Positions 1 through 12,800 of a stretch of DNA of 64,000 nt are shown here, piece after piece (position 1 is the first letter of the stretch; each line of letters opens with the position of its first letter). This DNA comes from Tupaia tana (lineage: Eukaryota; Chordata; Mammalia; Scandentia; Tupaiidae): assembly GCA_026018925.1 (NCBI GenBank), contig JAKSZU010000031.1:12694648-12758647 (forward strand). Direction: 5' to 3'. The position numbers were made by a program, and so were the translations under genes. The notes below the pieces were generated by a model that saw only the letters and a program-made list of their open reading frames with translations, was not told the DNA's origin and made no database searches.

Positions 1-129
1 CACCTGCAGAAGAGCAAGACTCGCTGACAAATAGCGTTGGGAAGATTCAGGGTGGAGGGGACATTTGAGCTGAGGATGAACTCCCCGGGCCTGGAGGTAC
101 CAAGGAACCTTGACAGAGGGGACCACGGA

Positions 130-490
130 ACCGACACTATTGGGGATGCATGTTACACAGTTATAGAGTTAGGGTGGCTGCCTGTTACACTACTGGGGGG
201 TGCATTAATTACACAGCTACAGAGCTAGGGTACTTCTGGTCACATTCCTGGGGATGCATGTTACATAGCTACAGAGTTAGGATGCTGCCAGCTACCTTAT
301 TAGGGATGCATGTTACACAGCTACAGGGCTGAGATGCTGCCTGTTACACTATTGAGGGCACATGTTACACAGCTACAGAGCTGAGATGCTGCCAGCTACA
401 TTATTGGGGATGCTTGGTACACAGCTATAGACCTAGGGTCCTGCCGGTTACTGTTGGGGATGCATGTTACACACCATACAGCTGGGCTAC
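130..490 (+). repeat. Minisatellite, about 52-bp unit, seven copies
   Basis: The core 'ggggatgcatgttacacagc' followed by 'tacagagctgagatgctgcc' recurs at a spacing of about 50-56 bp, with 10-25% divergence between units. It lies in the CD99 intron after exon 6. Confidence 0.8.
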
Positions 491-928
491 TGCCTGCTAC
501 ACTCAAAGTGAGGCAATAGTGAATAACATAAATTGATGCAGATCACACTACAAATCTATTAAAGTTAGAAATAGTTATCAGTTACTGATTTGACTGGAGT
601 CAATAGGCTCTACTACTCAGAAACATTGTAAGCTCAGGAGGAGGCTACTGAAGCAGAGCATCTCACAATAAGTCCCTAAATGATGCAAAGAGATTTATAA
701 TCCTTGGGAAACTCATTAATCAGTCCATGCCAATTAGCAATAATCTAGCCATCCATGAGTTACAAATGAAAATAGTTTAATTAATTTTGAACAGGGACCA
801 TCTGAAAAGGAGCCAGCATTCTCTTACATGAGAAGGAGGCTCACGAATGATTGCAAAACTCCGGAAAGCACTTTAGCGACCCACCGCAGGATTTAAAAGT
901 GATGAGTCCTTTAAGAAACCCCACTTCT
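491..928. other. CD99: Intronic DNA, nothing recognised
   Basis: AT-rich intron after exon 6. No SINE, splice-bounded exon or known repeat was recognised. Confidence 0.5.
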
Positions 929-1170
929 GGGTCAGCAGTTGGCGTGGAGATTAAGGCACTGGAGCCCACATGGCCAACTGTGTGGTTGGAATTCCAGACC
1001 CAGCAGTCTGTGTCCGCATGCTCAAGAGCAGACTAGAGGAGAAGGGACTGCAGCGTGGCTATCTTCCCTAGGGTAGATTTCTCACGTTCCCTCTCTTTCT
1101 CTCTGTCTCTCTGGTGAGTGCATGCACCCTATAGCAAAAGCCTAAAAATTAAAAAGAAGAAGAAGAAAAG
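929..1170 (+). repeat. SINE type A, diverged
   Basis: Head 'gggtcagcagttggcgtgga', damaged B box, body, CT stretch, 'gcaccctatagcaaaa' and an (AAG)-rich tail. Confidence 0.8.
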
Positions 1171-1470
1171 AAATCCCACTTTGAGGAAACCGCCTTAGGG
1201 AATGATAATTGGGGGTACCCATTGTAATGTACAAGGACGTGCCCGGGGTATGATCAGAACAGAACCTGGAATAACCTGCGTGTACTGGGGTCGGCCCTCC
1301 TCTAGGGGGCAGGCTGCGCCCTCCACACCCCTGCAGTGTCTGTGCACGGAGGAGCTCCCAAAGAGATTTCTACCATGTGACTTCACAGGGGGCTAGGTCT
1401 ATGACTCAGTGGGATAGGCAGGCATTATGGGATGGAGGAGGAAAAGAGACAGGAGACGGGATGACCGTAC

Positions 1471-1524
1471 CTCCTCCTCCTTCTGGAACAGCATCCTCAA
1501 GTTCTTTATCTGAAAAGCCACCTC
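1471..1524 (-). CDS. CD99: CD99 exon 6: Gly-rich FSD module
   Basis: 54 nt with acceptor tgtgttttcatttccag| and donor GGAG|gtacgg, the weakest donor of the gene; phase 1-1. It encodes [19 protein letters not shown], matching SGSFSDADLADGVSGGEG of human CD99 and also close to the GGGFSDKDLED motif of CD99L2. The next exon is expected to carry the membrane-proximal part and lies left of the window. Confidence 0.8.
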
Positions 1525-1832
1525 CTGGAAATGAAAACACAGTGTCATTGGTCACACTGGAACCATTGGGAAGGCGTTTTGGCATCTTGGAACGAAGGCA
1601 AAACATTATTAGAATCAAAAGCAAGCCCAGCTTCAGGGGCATGGTCGGTAGTACCCTGAAATACATAGTCAGTGCTGGAAGCCATGTGGCTGGCTGTGGG
1701 TTCAAATCCCCAGCCCAGGTGATCTGAAACATACTGTGACCCTGAGCACGTGTGCCCAAGGTCCTGCCAAGATGGAGAGCTGGAGAAAGGGAGGCAACCG
1801 CAGCGAGTGGGGAGACCCTGTTGAGGGTGCTC

Positions 1833-1878
<46 letters not shown>

Positions 1879-4800
1879 GCATGCACTCTTTAAAAGACAC
1901 AAAAATTGTAAAACTGGGAATCCACAGGGCCAGTGGGTGGCAGGTGGTTAAGGCGCTGGACTCCCACATGGTCCACATGGAAAACTTAATGGGCCCGTAA
2001 GCTGTATTCATAAAAGCAGGAACAACAATTTAGAAAAATACATTGAAAGACGTAATTGGGAGAGAGAAGCACATAAAAGAATCAAATCACAAGGAAAGAG
2101 GCTCCATTTTGCAAACCTGTCAGCACGCTACAAATGGGTTTATGGCTGTACGCAACTCAAGCGGAAATAAAAAGATTCTGTTTTTCTCAAGAAGAAAGAT
2201 TGTCAATGACAAAATGGTTCCAAAGTTAAACAGAAAAAGATTAAAAAGCCACAGAAAGCAGGGCAGACTTGCGACGTGAAAGACACCCTGAAGGAAAACT
2301 TTACAGTCTTGCTTCTCGAAAAATATTGTTAAATGGCTGGATGGTGGCTCAGTGTTAAAAGAGGATGCTTTGGGGGACAGCAGGTGGCATGGTGGTTAAG
2401 GCACTGGACTCCCACATGGCCAACGGTGGTTTGAGTCCCAGACCCAGAGGCTTGAAACTCACACTGGGTGCATGTGCCCAAAATCCCAAGAGGAGAATGG
2501 AAGAGAAAGGACTGAAGCATGGCCATCCCCTTCGGGGAGAGATTTCTGAGTTTCTCTCTCTGTGTGTCTCTCTGGTAAATGAATGTGATCTATGGCAAAA
2601 ATCTCTCTCTCTCTAAAAAAAAAAAAAAAAAAAAAAAACAGAAAAACAGATACTGGATCCAACAGTTCAAATCCCAGACCTGCACTGGAAAATCACGCCA
2701 GACACGTGTGTTCATGCCCAAAATCCCAAGAGAAGAGTGGAAGAGAAGGGATGACAGCACGGCTATCCCACTTGCACTTTCCTTCTCTCGGTCTCCACAA
2801 AGGGCACATGCCCTATGGCGTGAAATCTAAATAAATAAACAGAATTTTAAAAAAATAATAAACAGACTAAAAATCAAACCCAAGCCAAAAGTAGCTCTTT
2901 GAAAACTACGTATTCCACTGCTTGAACATCAGAATTTCCTTGTACAGATAGACAGCAAAAACACATGCTAATCTGAAAAGGTACCGTGAGCTGACACAAA
3001 TATCACCCTGAACAGTGTACACCAATGACACCAGACGTCTTTTTTTTTAAAGAGATATTTTGGCTATCTGGTTGCATGCGTTTGCCAGAGAGACAGAAAG
3101 TGAGAAACCACCCCCCAGGGGGGATGGCCACACCACAATTCCTTCTCCTCCATTCTCCTCTCAGGATTTTGGGCATGTACACACACACACGCCCGGTGTG
3201 AATTTTACACTACTGGGTCTGGGACTCGAACTACGATCAACTATGTGGGAGTCCAGTGACATAACCATTATTCCATCTGCCGGTCCCAGGTTTGACGTTC
3301 TTACCAGAGGTTCCAGGTTGGTTGGGGTTCTGATCTGGCTTCGGCCTGGGTGGATAAGGTTGTGGTGCTGGGTTGTCTGTTTGATGAGAATGGCAGTGTG
3401 AGTGCTTTGCAGAGAAGCAAACCAAACCTCGGTTTGCCCACAGAGATGGATTGTTGAACAGCTGGAAATCCAACGTCATCCCCTGGCATGGTGGGGATAG
3501 CAGTACACCCAGCCCCCTGCCAGGTTCTTCCCATCGTCTTCCAGCTACCATCGCTGTCCCTCAGTATCTGCAGAACAATGCTTCCAGGATCCTCCCACCC
3601 ACTTCGGATACCCAAATCGAGGATGTTCTAGTCCCTTACACAAAGCAGCATATAATCTATGCACATCCTCGCATATGCTGTAAAGTACGTCTATATTACT
3701 TACCATTAATACCCAGTACAATGTAAATATTGTGAATAGTAGTTAGTCTGTGTGCAGATAGATAGGTAGATAAAGAGGTGTATATTGTTTTGTTTTGGCT
3801 TAGTTTTCGTTTTTTGCCGAGGGCATGTGCACTCACCAGAGAGAGAGAGAGAGAGAAAGCGAGAAATCACCCCCAGGGAGGATGGTCACACCACAATCCC
3901 TTTTCCATTCTCCTCCTGGAAATTTGGGCACAGATGTTCATGCACCTGATGCAATTTTCAAGATGCCAGATTGAGAAGTCAAACTACTGTTGGTCATGTG
4001 GGAGTCCACGGCCTTAACCACCATGCCACCTGCTGGCCCCTGGTTGTATACTTTTCATTCATATTATGTTTTACTATTACATATATTATCTATCTATCTA
4101 TTTATTTATTTATTTATTTACTTACTTTTGAAATAGTTTTGATCCATGACTGGTTGACTCCACAGATGCAGAACCCATAAATACATATGGAGGACTCAGT
4201 GTACTTTATGAGTTTCCAAAGGAAACTAGAGCAGCTGTCCAGACCAGCTACAGACTCTGCAGGGCCCAGTGCAAGAGGAAAATGGCGGGCCCCAGTTCAC
4301 ACAGTGCTGCATGAAGAAATTCAAAATGGCAGCCAATGAGTGCTAAGCCGATATGGTGCAACTGTGAGCACGGGACCCTCTGTGGTCCTGCACACGTCAC
4401 ACACCCATGAAGTCAGCCCCAGTGAGGGTAGTCACATCTGCCTTTATATCATGCCAGAGATGGTTGAAACTTAAATATAAAATATGCATATTCTGGACCA
4501 GTAGTGCACACTGCTGACTCAGCAGAATGCTTGACGTTCTTACCAGAGGTTCCGGGTTGGTTGGGGTTCCGGTCTGGCTTTGGCCTGGGTGGATAAGGTT
4601 GTGGTGCTGGGTTGTCTGTTTGCAAAAGATGAGAATGGTAGCATGAGTACTTTGCAGAAAAGCAAACCAAACCTCAGTTTACCCACAGAGACGGATTGCT
4701 AAACAGCTGGAAATCCAATGTGATCCTCTGGCATGGTGGGGCTAGCAGTACACACAGCCCCCTGCCAGATCCTTCTCATCGTCTTCCAGCTGCCATCGTT

Positions 4801-5006
4801 GTCCCTCAGTATCTGCAGGGGAATGGTTCTGTATCCTCCCACCCACTTTGGATACCAAAATTGAAGGACGTTCAAGTCCCTTACACAAAACAGCATCTAA
4901 TCTATGCACATCCTCCTGCATACTGTAAAGCGTGTCTGTATTACCATTAATAATAATACCAAATACAATGTGAATACTGTGTGAATAATAGTTAATTTAA
5001 CATTTA

Positions 5007-5040
<34 letters not shown>

Positions 5041-6712
5041 TGTCAGAGAGCATGTGCGCTTGCCAGAAAGAGACAAAGACAGAGACAGGGAAAGTAAGAA
5101 CTCAGCCTTTTAAAGGAATGAATGCAGCAGTCCCTTCTCCTCCATTCCTTTCTCGGGACTTTGGCACATACGCACATACACCCACCACAATTTTCAAGCC
5201 ATCCAGTGTGGGTGGCTTGAATGGTGGTCCATGATGCAGGAGTGCAGCGCCTCAACCACCGCACCACCTGTCAGCCCCAGATCGCTTTACATTTGTGTCA
5301 CGTTTCACTGTTATGTACATTACATATTTATTCATTTATTTACTTCTGCCATAGTTTTGGGCCGTTACTGGTTGACTCCATAGATGCCGAACCCATGGAT
5401 ATATACTGAGGACTCGGTGTACTTAGCTTTATGAGTTTCCAAAGGAAACTAGAGCAGCTGTCCAGACCAGCTACAGACTCTGCAGGGCCCAGTGCAAGAG
5501 GAAAATGGCAGACCCCAGTTCACACAGCGCTGCATGAAGAATTTCAAAATGGCGGCCAATGAGTGCTAAGCCGATATGGTGCACCTGTGAGCACGGGACC
5601 CTCTGTGGTCTTGCACAGGTCACGCACCCATGAAGCCAGCCCCGGTGAGGGTGGTCACATCTGCCTTTGCCTCATTGCAAAGATAGTTAGAAGTTTAACA
5701 TAAAAATATGCATCTTGGGGCCACCAGGTAGCATCGTGGTTGAGGCATTGGACTCCTACATGGCCAACCGTGGTTCGAGTCCCAGACCTGGTGACTTACT
5801 TTCTCGCTTTCCCTCCCTTTCTCTATCTCTCTCTCGTCAAATTTAAAAATAACAATAAATTAATAAAATAAAATAAAAATACGCATTTTCTGGGCCAGCA
5901 AATGGTGTGGTGGCTAAGATGGATGGATTCCATACATCCAACTGTGCGTTTCGGTTCCCAGACCCGGTAGTGTGAGAAACACAGCAGATGCGTGTGTGTG
6001 CGTGCCCAAAATCCCAAAAGGAGAATGGAGGAGAAGGGACTGTGGCATGACCATCCTCCTTGGGGGATGATTTCTCACTTTCTCTCTCTCTTTCTCTTTC
6101 TCTCTGGCCAGTGCATATGGCCTATGGCAAAAATAAAAACCAAACAATAAAAGAGATATACCTCTTGAAAATAGTAAGAATTTTGTGAAAATAAGGAAGT
6201 CAGGAACACAGAGATTTAAGAGTTACTCACCATTTCCCCCACCACCAAGGGCATCTTCTAAATTCAAGTCATGGTCTACGGGAGAGAAAGGACTATTTAA
6301 TGGCAAGGTTCTCCATGGAAGGAGGAACGGGAGGGCTTCATGCACAGGTGGGGGACATCCTCTTCCCCACGTTCCTCTCAAGGCTTTGCTGACTATCAGT
6401 CTGCCCGGGGTCTCCTTACAAACAACACATTCTGGGACCAGCAGTTGGTGTAATGGCTATGTCACTGAACTCCCATGTAGTCGACCATGGTACGAGTCCC
6501 AGACCCGGTGGCTTATGGGCCAACTCACGCTGGGCGCATGTGTGTGCGTGCCCAAGATCCCGAGAGGAGAATGGAGGAGAAGGGATTGCGGCGTGGCCAT
6601 TCCTCCCGGGGGGGTGCGGGGGGGAGGTGATTTCTCTCTTTCTGTCTGTCTTTCTCTGTCTTTCTGGCGAGTACACACGCCCTATAGCAAAAACCTCTAA
6701 AAAGATAAAAAA

Positions 6713-6748
<36 letters not shown>

Positions 6749-6807
6749 GGAAGAAAGGAAGGAAGGAAGGAAGGAAGGAAGGAAGGAAGGAAGGAAGGAA
6801 GGAAGGA

Positions 6808-6855
<48 letters not shown>

Positions 6856-9800
6856 ACGAACGAATTCTGGGACCAGCAGATGGAGTGGTGGCTAAGGCAC
6901 CGGACTCGCCCAGGGCGACCTCAGTTCAAATCCTGAACCCAGAGAGACAGAGAGACAGAAAGTGAGAAAGTGAGAAATCACCCCCCTGGAGGATGGTCAT
7001 GCCACAGTCCCTTCTCCTCCATTCTCCTCTTGGGATCTTGGGCATTCATGCACACACATCTGGCATCAGTTTAAGCCACCGGGTCCAGGACTCGTACCGT
7101 GGTCGACTACATGGGACTCCAGGGATGTAGCCATTATGCCAACTGCTGGTCCTGCACTTTTATACACAAATTTAAGTTTATGTAATATCAGGACTAGCAG
7201 ATGGCATAATGGTTACGTTGCTGGACTCCCATGTGGCTGACCACGGTTCAAGTCCTGAACCCAGAGGCTCGAAACTCATGCTGGGCGCATGTGCGTGCGT
7301 GCCCAAGATCCCAAGAGAATGGAGGAGAAGGGATTGCACCATGGCCATCCCCCCTAGGGGATGATTTCTCACTTTCTGTCTCTCTGTCTCTCTCTGTCCA
7401 GCAAATGCATGCACCCTGTAGCAAAAATGTCTCTAAAAAAATGAATATTATTGGACAAAAATAAAGAACTAATTTGGAAGGGTGAGCATCCAACCCATGG
7501 CCTGTCAGCTGACACGCAGCGACGTGCCCACTCCCATATCAGAGGGAGCCTTGGCCCGACTGGCCTGGGTCCCGCGAAGTGAGCACCCACAGGGTCACAC
7601 TGAGGGACAGCACCACATTGAGCCCCATGCAGCTCCCAGGGCCGGCGGCCTCTCTTCTCTGGCACAAGTCGTTGCATGAGACAACGTCGACGTCCGACAC
7701 AATTCCAGTGTCACGCGCCCCAGCAGAGAGCCTCGGGATGATGCAGGCCTTCTCCCCAGTTGTCGAGGCCCCCATCCCGCTGTCGGGGCTGCTTCCCTCT
7801 CTCTGCCTTGGGGGACGCTGGGTTCTTACCGGCAGTGGGCTTTCTGGGCTTGGAGGTGGGTTTCTGGTCTTTAAAGTCTAAAGAGAAAAGACATGGCGGT
7901 CAGTCCAACTTACAGCTGGGGAAACATTGCCAACTCTCTCTTTTTTTTTTCCTCTTATCTTTTTAAACTTTATTTCTTTTTTTTTTTTTTTTTTTTTTTT
8001 TTCTTTTTTTGGAGAGGTTTTTGCTATAGGGCGCGTGCGCTCGCCAGACAGACAGAGAGAGACAGAGAGATAGAAAGCAGGAAATCACCCCCCAGGGGGG
8101 ATGGCCACGCCGCAATCCCTTCTCCTCCATTCTCCTCTCGGGATCCTGGGCACGCACGCACACGCGCCCGGCGTGAGTTTAAGCCGCCGGGTCCGGGACT
8201 CGAACCGCGGTCGACTACGTGGGAGTCCAGCGACATAGCCATTACGCTAACTGCTGGTCCCAAACTTTATTTCTTTTGTGAGTGAAAAAAACTAAGAGAT
8301 GAAGCAGCACCCCGACAGCCGGCCCCAGAGCGCAGGCACACGTATGCCCCGCTGTATTCAGGGGGAGGTCTCTGGATGCAAACCAGAACCTTCTCGTGTG
8401 ACTCCTCACTCTCACAGGCCTGGCTTTGTCTGCTCTGCCACCACCCAGCCCCTCTTTGGTTTTTTTTTTTAAGAGAGATTTTTGCTGCCGAGTGTCTGTG
8501 CTCGGAGAGACAGAGAGACAGAAAGGGCGAAATCACCCCCACCCCAGGCGGGATGGTCACACCACAGTCCCTTCTCCTCCATCCTCCTCTCAGGATCTTG
8601 GGCACGCACACACAGGTGAAAAACAAAGAGTGAGGTTTTTTGTTTTGTTTTTGTTTATTTTGGAGAGGTTTGGCTCTAGGGTATGTGCGCTCACCAGAAA
8701 GACAGAGAGAGACAGAAAGCGAGAAATCACCCCCCAGGGGGGATGGCCATGCCGCAATCCCTTCTCCTCCATTCTCCTCTCGGGATCTTGGGCACGCACG
8801 CACACGCGCCTGACGTGAGTTTAAGCCACCAGGTCCGGGACTTGAACCACAGTCGGCTACATGAGAGTCCAGCGACACAGCCATTATGCCAACTGCTGGT
8901 CCCAGAGTGAGTTTTTAAGTCTCCATGTGTGGGACTCGAACCATGGTCGACTACGTCGGAAGCCAGCAATGTATCCAATACACCATCTGCTGGTCGCATC
9001 TCTCTCTTGTTTTTAAGGATGTGTCATTTCCTTACAAATGTTAGGCTGTCGGGAAAATCGTGAGGCACTTTTCTATGTTTTTCTGTGCAAAAATGCATCA
9101 CGAGTTTCCCCACAATGCAGTCGGTGCATCCCCTTTTGGGACACGTTCACGTAAAAACTGCAAGGAGGGTACAAGTTTCTGCCCATGCCCAGAATGTTCA
9201 GATCCATGCCTAGAGCTTCCCTAAGTTGCATTCTCATGAACTTTTCAAAAACCCCTTGGATTTCCCCTGAGCAAGGCTTCCGGATCCCTTTCCCTGGTCA
9301 CACACGGTACTGCTGTGATAATAAAGCATGTTTAAATACTCTCGGTATTTTAAAATACATGACTTTCAGTAGTTTTTAAAATTTCCTACAGGACATGTGC
9401 ACTTTTCAGACAGACGCACTCAGAAAGGGACAGAGAGGGGGGACCCCCAGTTAGCGTAATGGCTATGTCGCTGCACTCCCATGTAGCCAACTGCGGTTCC
9501 AGTCCCAGACCCGGCAGCTTGAAACTCACGCCGGGTGCGTGTACATGCCCAAGATCCCCAGAGGAGAATGGAGGAGAAGGGATTGCGGCGTGGCCATCCC
9601 CCCCGGGGGGTGATTTCTCGCTTTCTGTCTCTCTGTCTGGCGTGCACACGCGCCCTATAGCAAAAAACTCTCCAAAAAAAAAAAGAGACAGAGAGGAAGA
9701 AAGTGAGAAGCCATCTCCCCTGGGGGAACAGCCATACCACAACCCCCATCTGCCATGTTTTCTTTCCAGAGTCTGGGCGCACACACATGTGTCCAGCGTG

Positions 9801-12800
9801 GTTTTCAAGCTGCCTGGTCCAGGACTTGAACCACACAGTTGGCCATATGAGATTTAGCCACCTTATCTACCTCTCCACCTGGCTGGCCTAGTATTTTTTA
9901 AAAACACTGGAAGCTGGCAGGTGGCGTGGTGGTTGAGGCACTGAACTCTCACATGGCTGAGCACAGTTCAAGTCCTGGACCTGGCAGCTTGCTTTCACAC
10001 TTTCCCTCTCTCTCTCTCTCTCTGTGTCTCTCTCTAGTCAAATTAAAAAGGAATAATAATAACACATAAATAAAATGAACAATTCTTTAAAAACACGGTA
10101 TTACTACTCACCATCGAGAGCATCAGATAAATCAAAATCTAAAAGAAAAAAAAAAGAAAGTCAAGTTAGAAATAAGGCAAATGCAGGCAAAGTTGAAAGT
10201 TAGACGATTGGAAACAGCACAATGTTTTTGCTATCTTTGTTGTGTTGGAGGTACTTAGCGCCTTTTTGAAATCTATCGCGGGCTCTGATTTCTCTTCTTT
10301 GCACATTCGCCTTCAGACCTAAAAGTACGACCATGCGAGCCCGTGGATTAACTAAGCCACGGCTTTCCGGCGGAGCGAGAACTGACACAGGGGAGAATGC
10401 GGCAATTTTTGCACGTGGATTATTCTTAACAAGGTCCTTCGAAACAGATGAACAGCAACTTCCAACAGGTACTGGGGGTTGAAAACGGAGCACAAAATTC
10501 TTCCTTTTGTTAGCAACTTCTCCTTAACTACAAAACTAAATTATGCTTCCTAACTTAATCCGTCCAGAATATGCACGCGTAATTTATCTACTTACTGATT
10601 CATTTATTTATTTAGAGGATTTAGCTACAGGGCACATGCACTCACCAAAGAAAGACAGAGAGAGGGACAGTGAGAAATCAACCCCGCAGGGGGGATGGCC
10701 ACACCACAATCCCTTCTCCTCCACTGTCCCCTCGGGATTTTGGGCACACACGCACACATGCCGGGCGTGTTTGTTGTTGTCAGTCCAGGACTCAAACCAT
10801 GGTTGTCCAGGTGGGAGTCCAGGGCCTTAACCACCACACCACCTGCTAGTCCCCACGTTTTTTAAATCGGCTGGGGTCCGACTGGGTAAGGAGACTGCCA
10901 TTATGACATTCATCTTCTATCTTGTTTTACATTGTTTTTAATTTGTCATAGGGCGTGTCCACTTGACAGAGTGACAGGGAGAAACAGTGAGAGAGGAAGG
11001 GAGGAATCGAGACCAGCAGGTGGCGTAACGGCTGTGTTGCTGGACTCCCATGTAGCTGACCACGGTTCAAGTCCTGGACCCTGTTGCAGAGCACGTGTGC
11101 GTGCGTGCCCAAGATCCCGAGAGGAAAATGGAGGAGAAGGGATGGCGGCGTGGCCATCCCCCCTGGGGGGTGATTTCTCACTTTCTGTCTCTCTGTCTCT
11201 CTCTGTCTTTCTGGCCAGCGCACGCGTCCTATAGCAAAAATCTCTCCAAAAAAAAAAGAAAGAAAGTGAGGAACCCCTCCCCAGAAGGGATGGCCCCGCC
11301 ACAGTCCCTTTTCCTCCTTTCTCCTCTGGGGATTTTGGGCACACATGCACACGACGTGCCTTGCATGAGTTTCAAGCCGCCGAGTCCAGGACTCGAACTG
11401 CACAGTGGGCCATGTAGGATCCAGCTGCCTTATCCACCATGCCACCTGCTGGCCCTGTGTCAGGATTTGTAGATAAAGCAATGACAATGCTATTACAAAG
11501 TAACCATCTCTGATCTGTTTCTTTTTTTTTTTTTTAATAAAATAAAAGGTGGAGCCGGCAGGTGGCGTGGTGGTTGAGGCACTGGACTCCTATGTGACTG
11601 ACCACAGTTCAAGTCCTGAACCCGGCAGCTTGGCTTCTCATTCTCTCTCTCTTGTCAAATCAGAACATAATAATAAATAAACATTAAACAAATCATTCCT
11701 TTTAAAAAATTAAAATGAAGGAAAATCTGGGGGAGTATGCCGGAACCATTTACTCCGTTGAAAGTTGTTTTCCCAAAAACAGCTCCGAAGAAGGACTGGC
11801 TGTGTCCACAGAGCCCCTGGAGTCCCAGGCAGCGTGGGAGAGTCCAAAAGCCGGCCTCCCGGGAAGCGTGCTCGGCTCTGGGCGATGTCTAACCAGTGTG
11901 CACCTGCCGGGGGTGCATATGTGTGCACTGTGCTGGCATGCGTGTGTGTGGGCATGTAACCTCAGCTCGGGTGTTTTCCCATGTACACACGTGCACGTGA
12001 GTGTGTCTGGCCATGTGCAGCCGGGAGTGGGTGTGGTTTGTACGGCGTGTGTAGGTGAGTAGATATGTGTGGCTTGTGTGCACATATGTGCAGTCATGTG
12101 TATCTGAGGCTTTTGTGTCTACGTGTAGGTATGGTTTTTGCCTGTGCATGCATGTACATGGGTTTAACCAGAGCATATGAACAGGTCTCAGAGCTGCGTG
12201 TGTACATGTGCATAAATGTGTAGGTGTGTTATGTGCATGTGTGCACGTATGCATAGTGTGAATACACGTGTGCACGTGGTTGGTGTGTGCACATGTGAAG
12301 GTGTGTGTGGGTGTGGTGTGCATTCATTCACAAGGGTGTTGGTTTATATGTATGGGGTTTACATACATGCATCTGTGCAGGTTAGTATGTTTGCGTGTGT
12401 GTCTGTGTCTACACTTTTGCCCGCATGTCTGTCTGTGCTGAGCACCAGGAAAGGTATTTGTTTGTTTGTTTTAAAAGAGATTTTGCTGTAGGGTGCATGT
12501 GCTTGCCACAGAGACAGAGACAGGAAGTGAGAAATCTCCCCAGGGGGACGGCCACCCACAATCCCGCCTCCTCCATTCTCCTCTCGGGATCTCGGGCACA
12601 CACTGTCTCTGTCTGTCGCTGGCGAGCACATATGCCTTAAGGCAAAAACCTGTAAAATAAAAAAGAAAAGAAAATACTAAACAAAGAATAAAAGAGAGAG
12701 GACCTTTAGAATGCTTTGTATGCCACAAATGTTTATGACAATTAAATGTAAAAGTTTAAAAATTCAGGGGCCAGCAGGTGGCGTGATGGTTAAGATTCTG

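Larger units (their letters stand above)
3289..5720. repeat. Tandem segmental duplication containing CD99 exon 5
   Basis: Two units of about 1.2 kb lie head to tail (about 3289-4496 and 4530-5720). Both carry exon 5, its flanks, a MER2-like DNA transposon fossil and a shared 3' segment ('tgagtttccaaaggaaacta' at 4209 and 5432). Divergence by eye is uneven: about 5% in the exon and right end, about 10% beside the exon and about 15% in the transposon. Each unit carries a minus-strand SINE at a similar place, but these two differ strongly. Confidence 0.85.

Noticed and set aside
130..490. The 52-bp repeats as a CRISPR array
   Set aside because: The units are contiguous and diverged with no unique spacers, and the DNA is mammalian.
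1406..2011. A 201-codon minus-strand frame read as one protein
   Set aside because: Only residues from 1471-1524 are CD99 coding; the rest is intron, SINE and (CT)n read through.
7893..8884. Many 60-205 codon frames with recurring peptides such as [19 protein letters not shown]
   Set aside because: The same peptides recur all over the window because they are translations of SINE bodies.
10200..10493. A 97-codon minus frame as a further CD99 exon
   Set aside because: It lies between exon 1 and exon 2, has no phase-1 splice sites and does not resemble any CD99 module.
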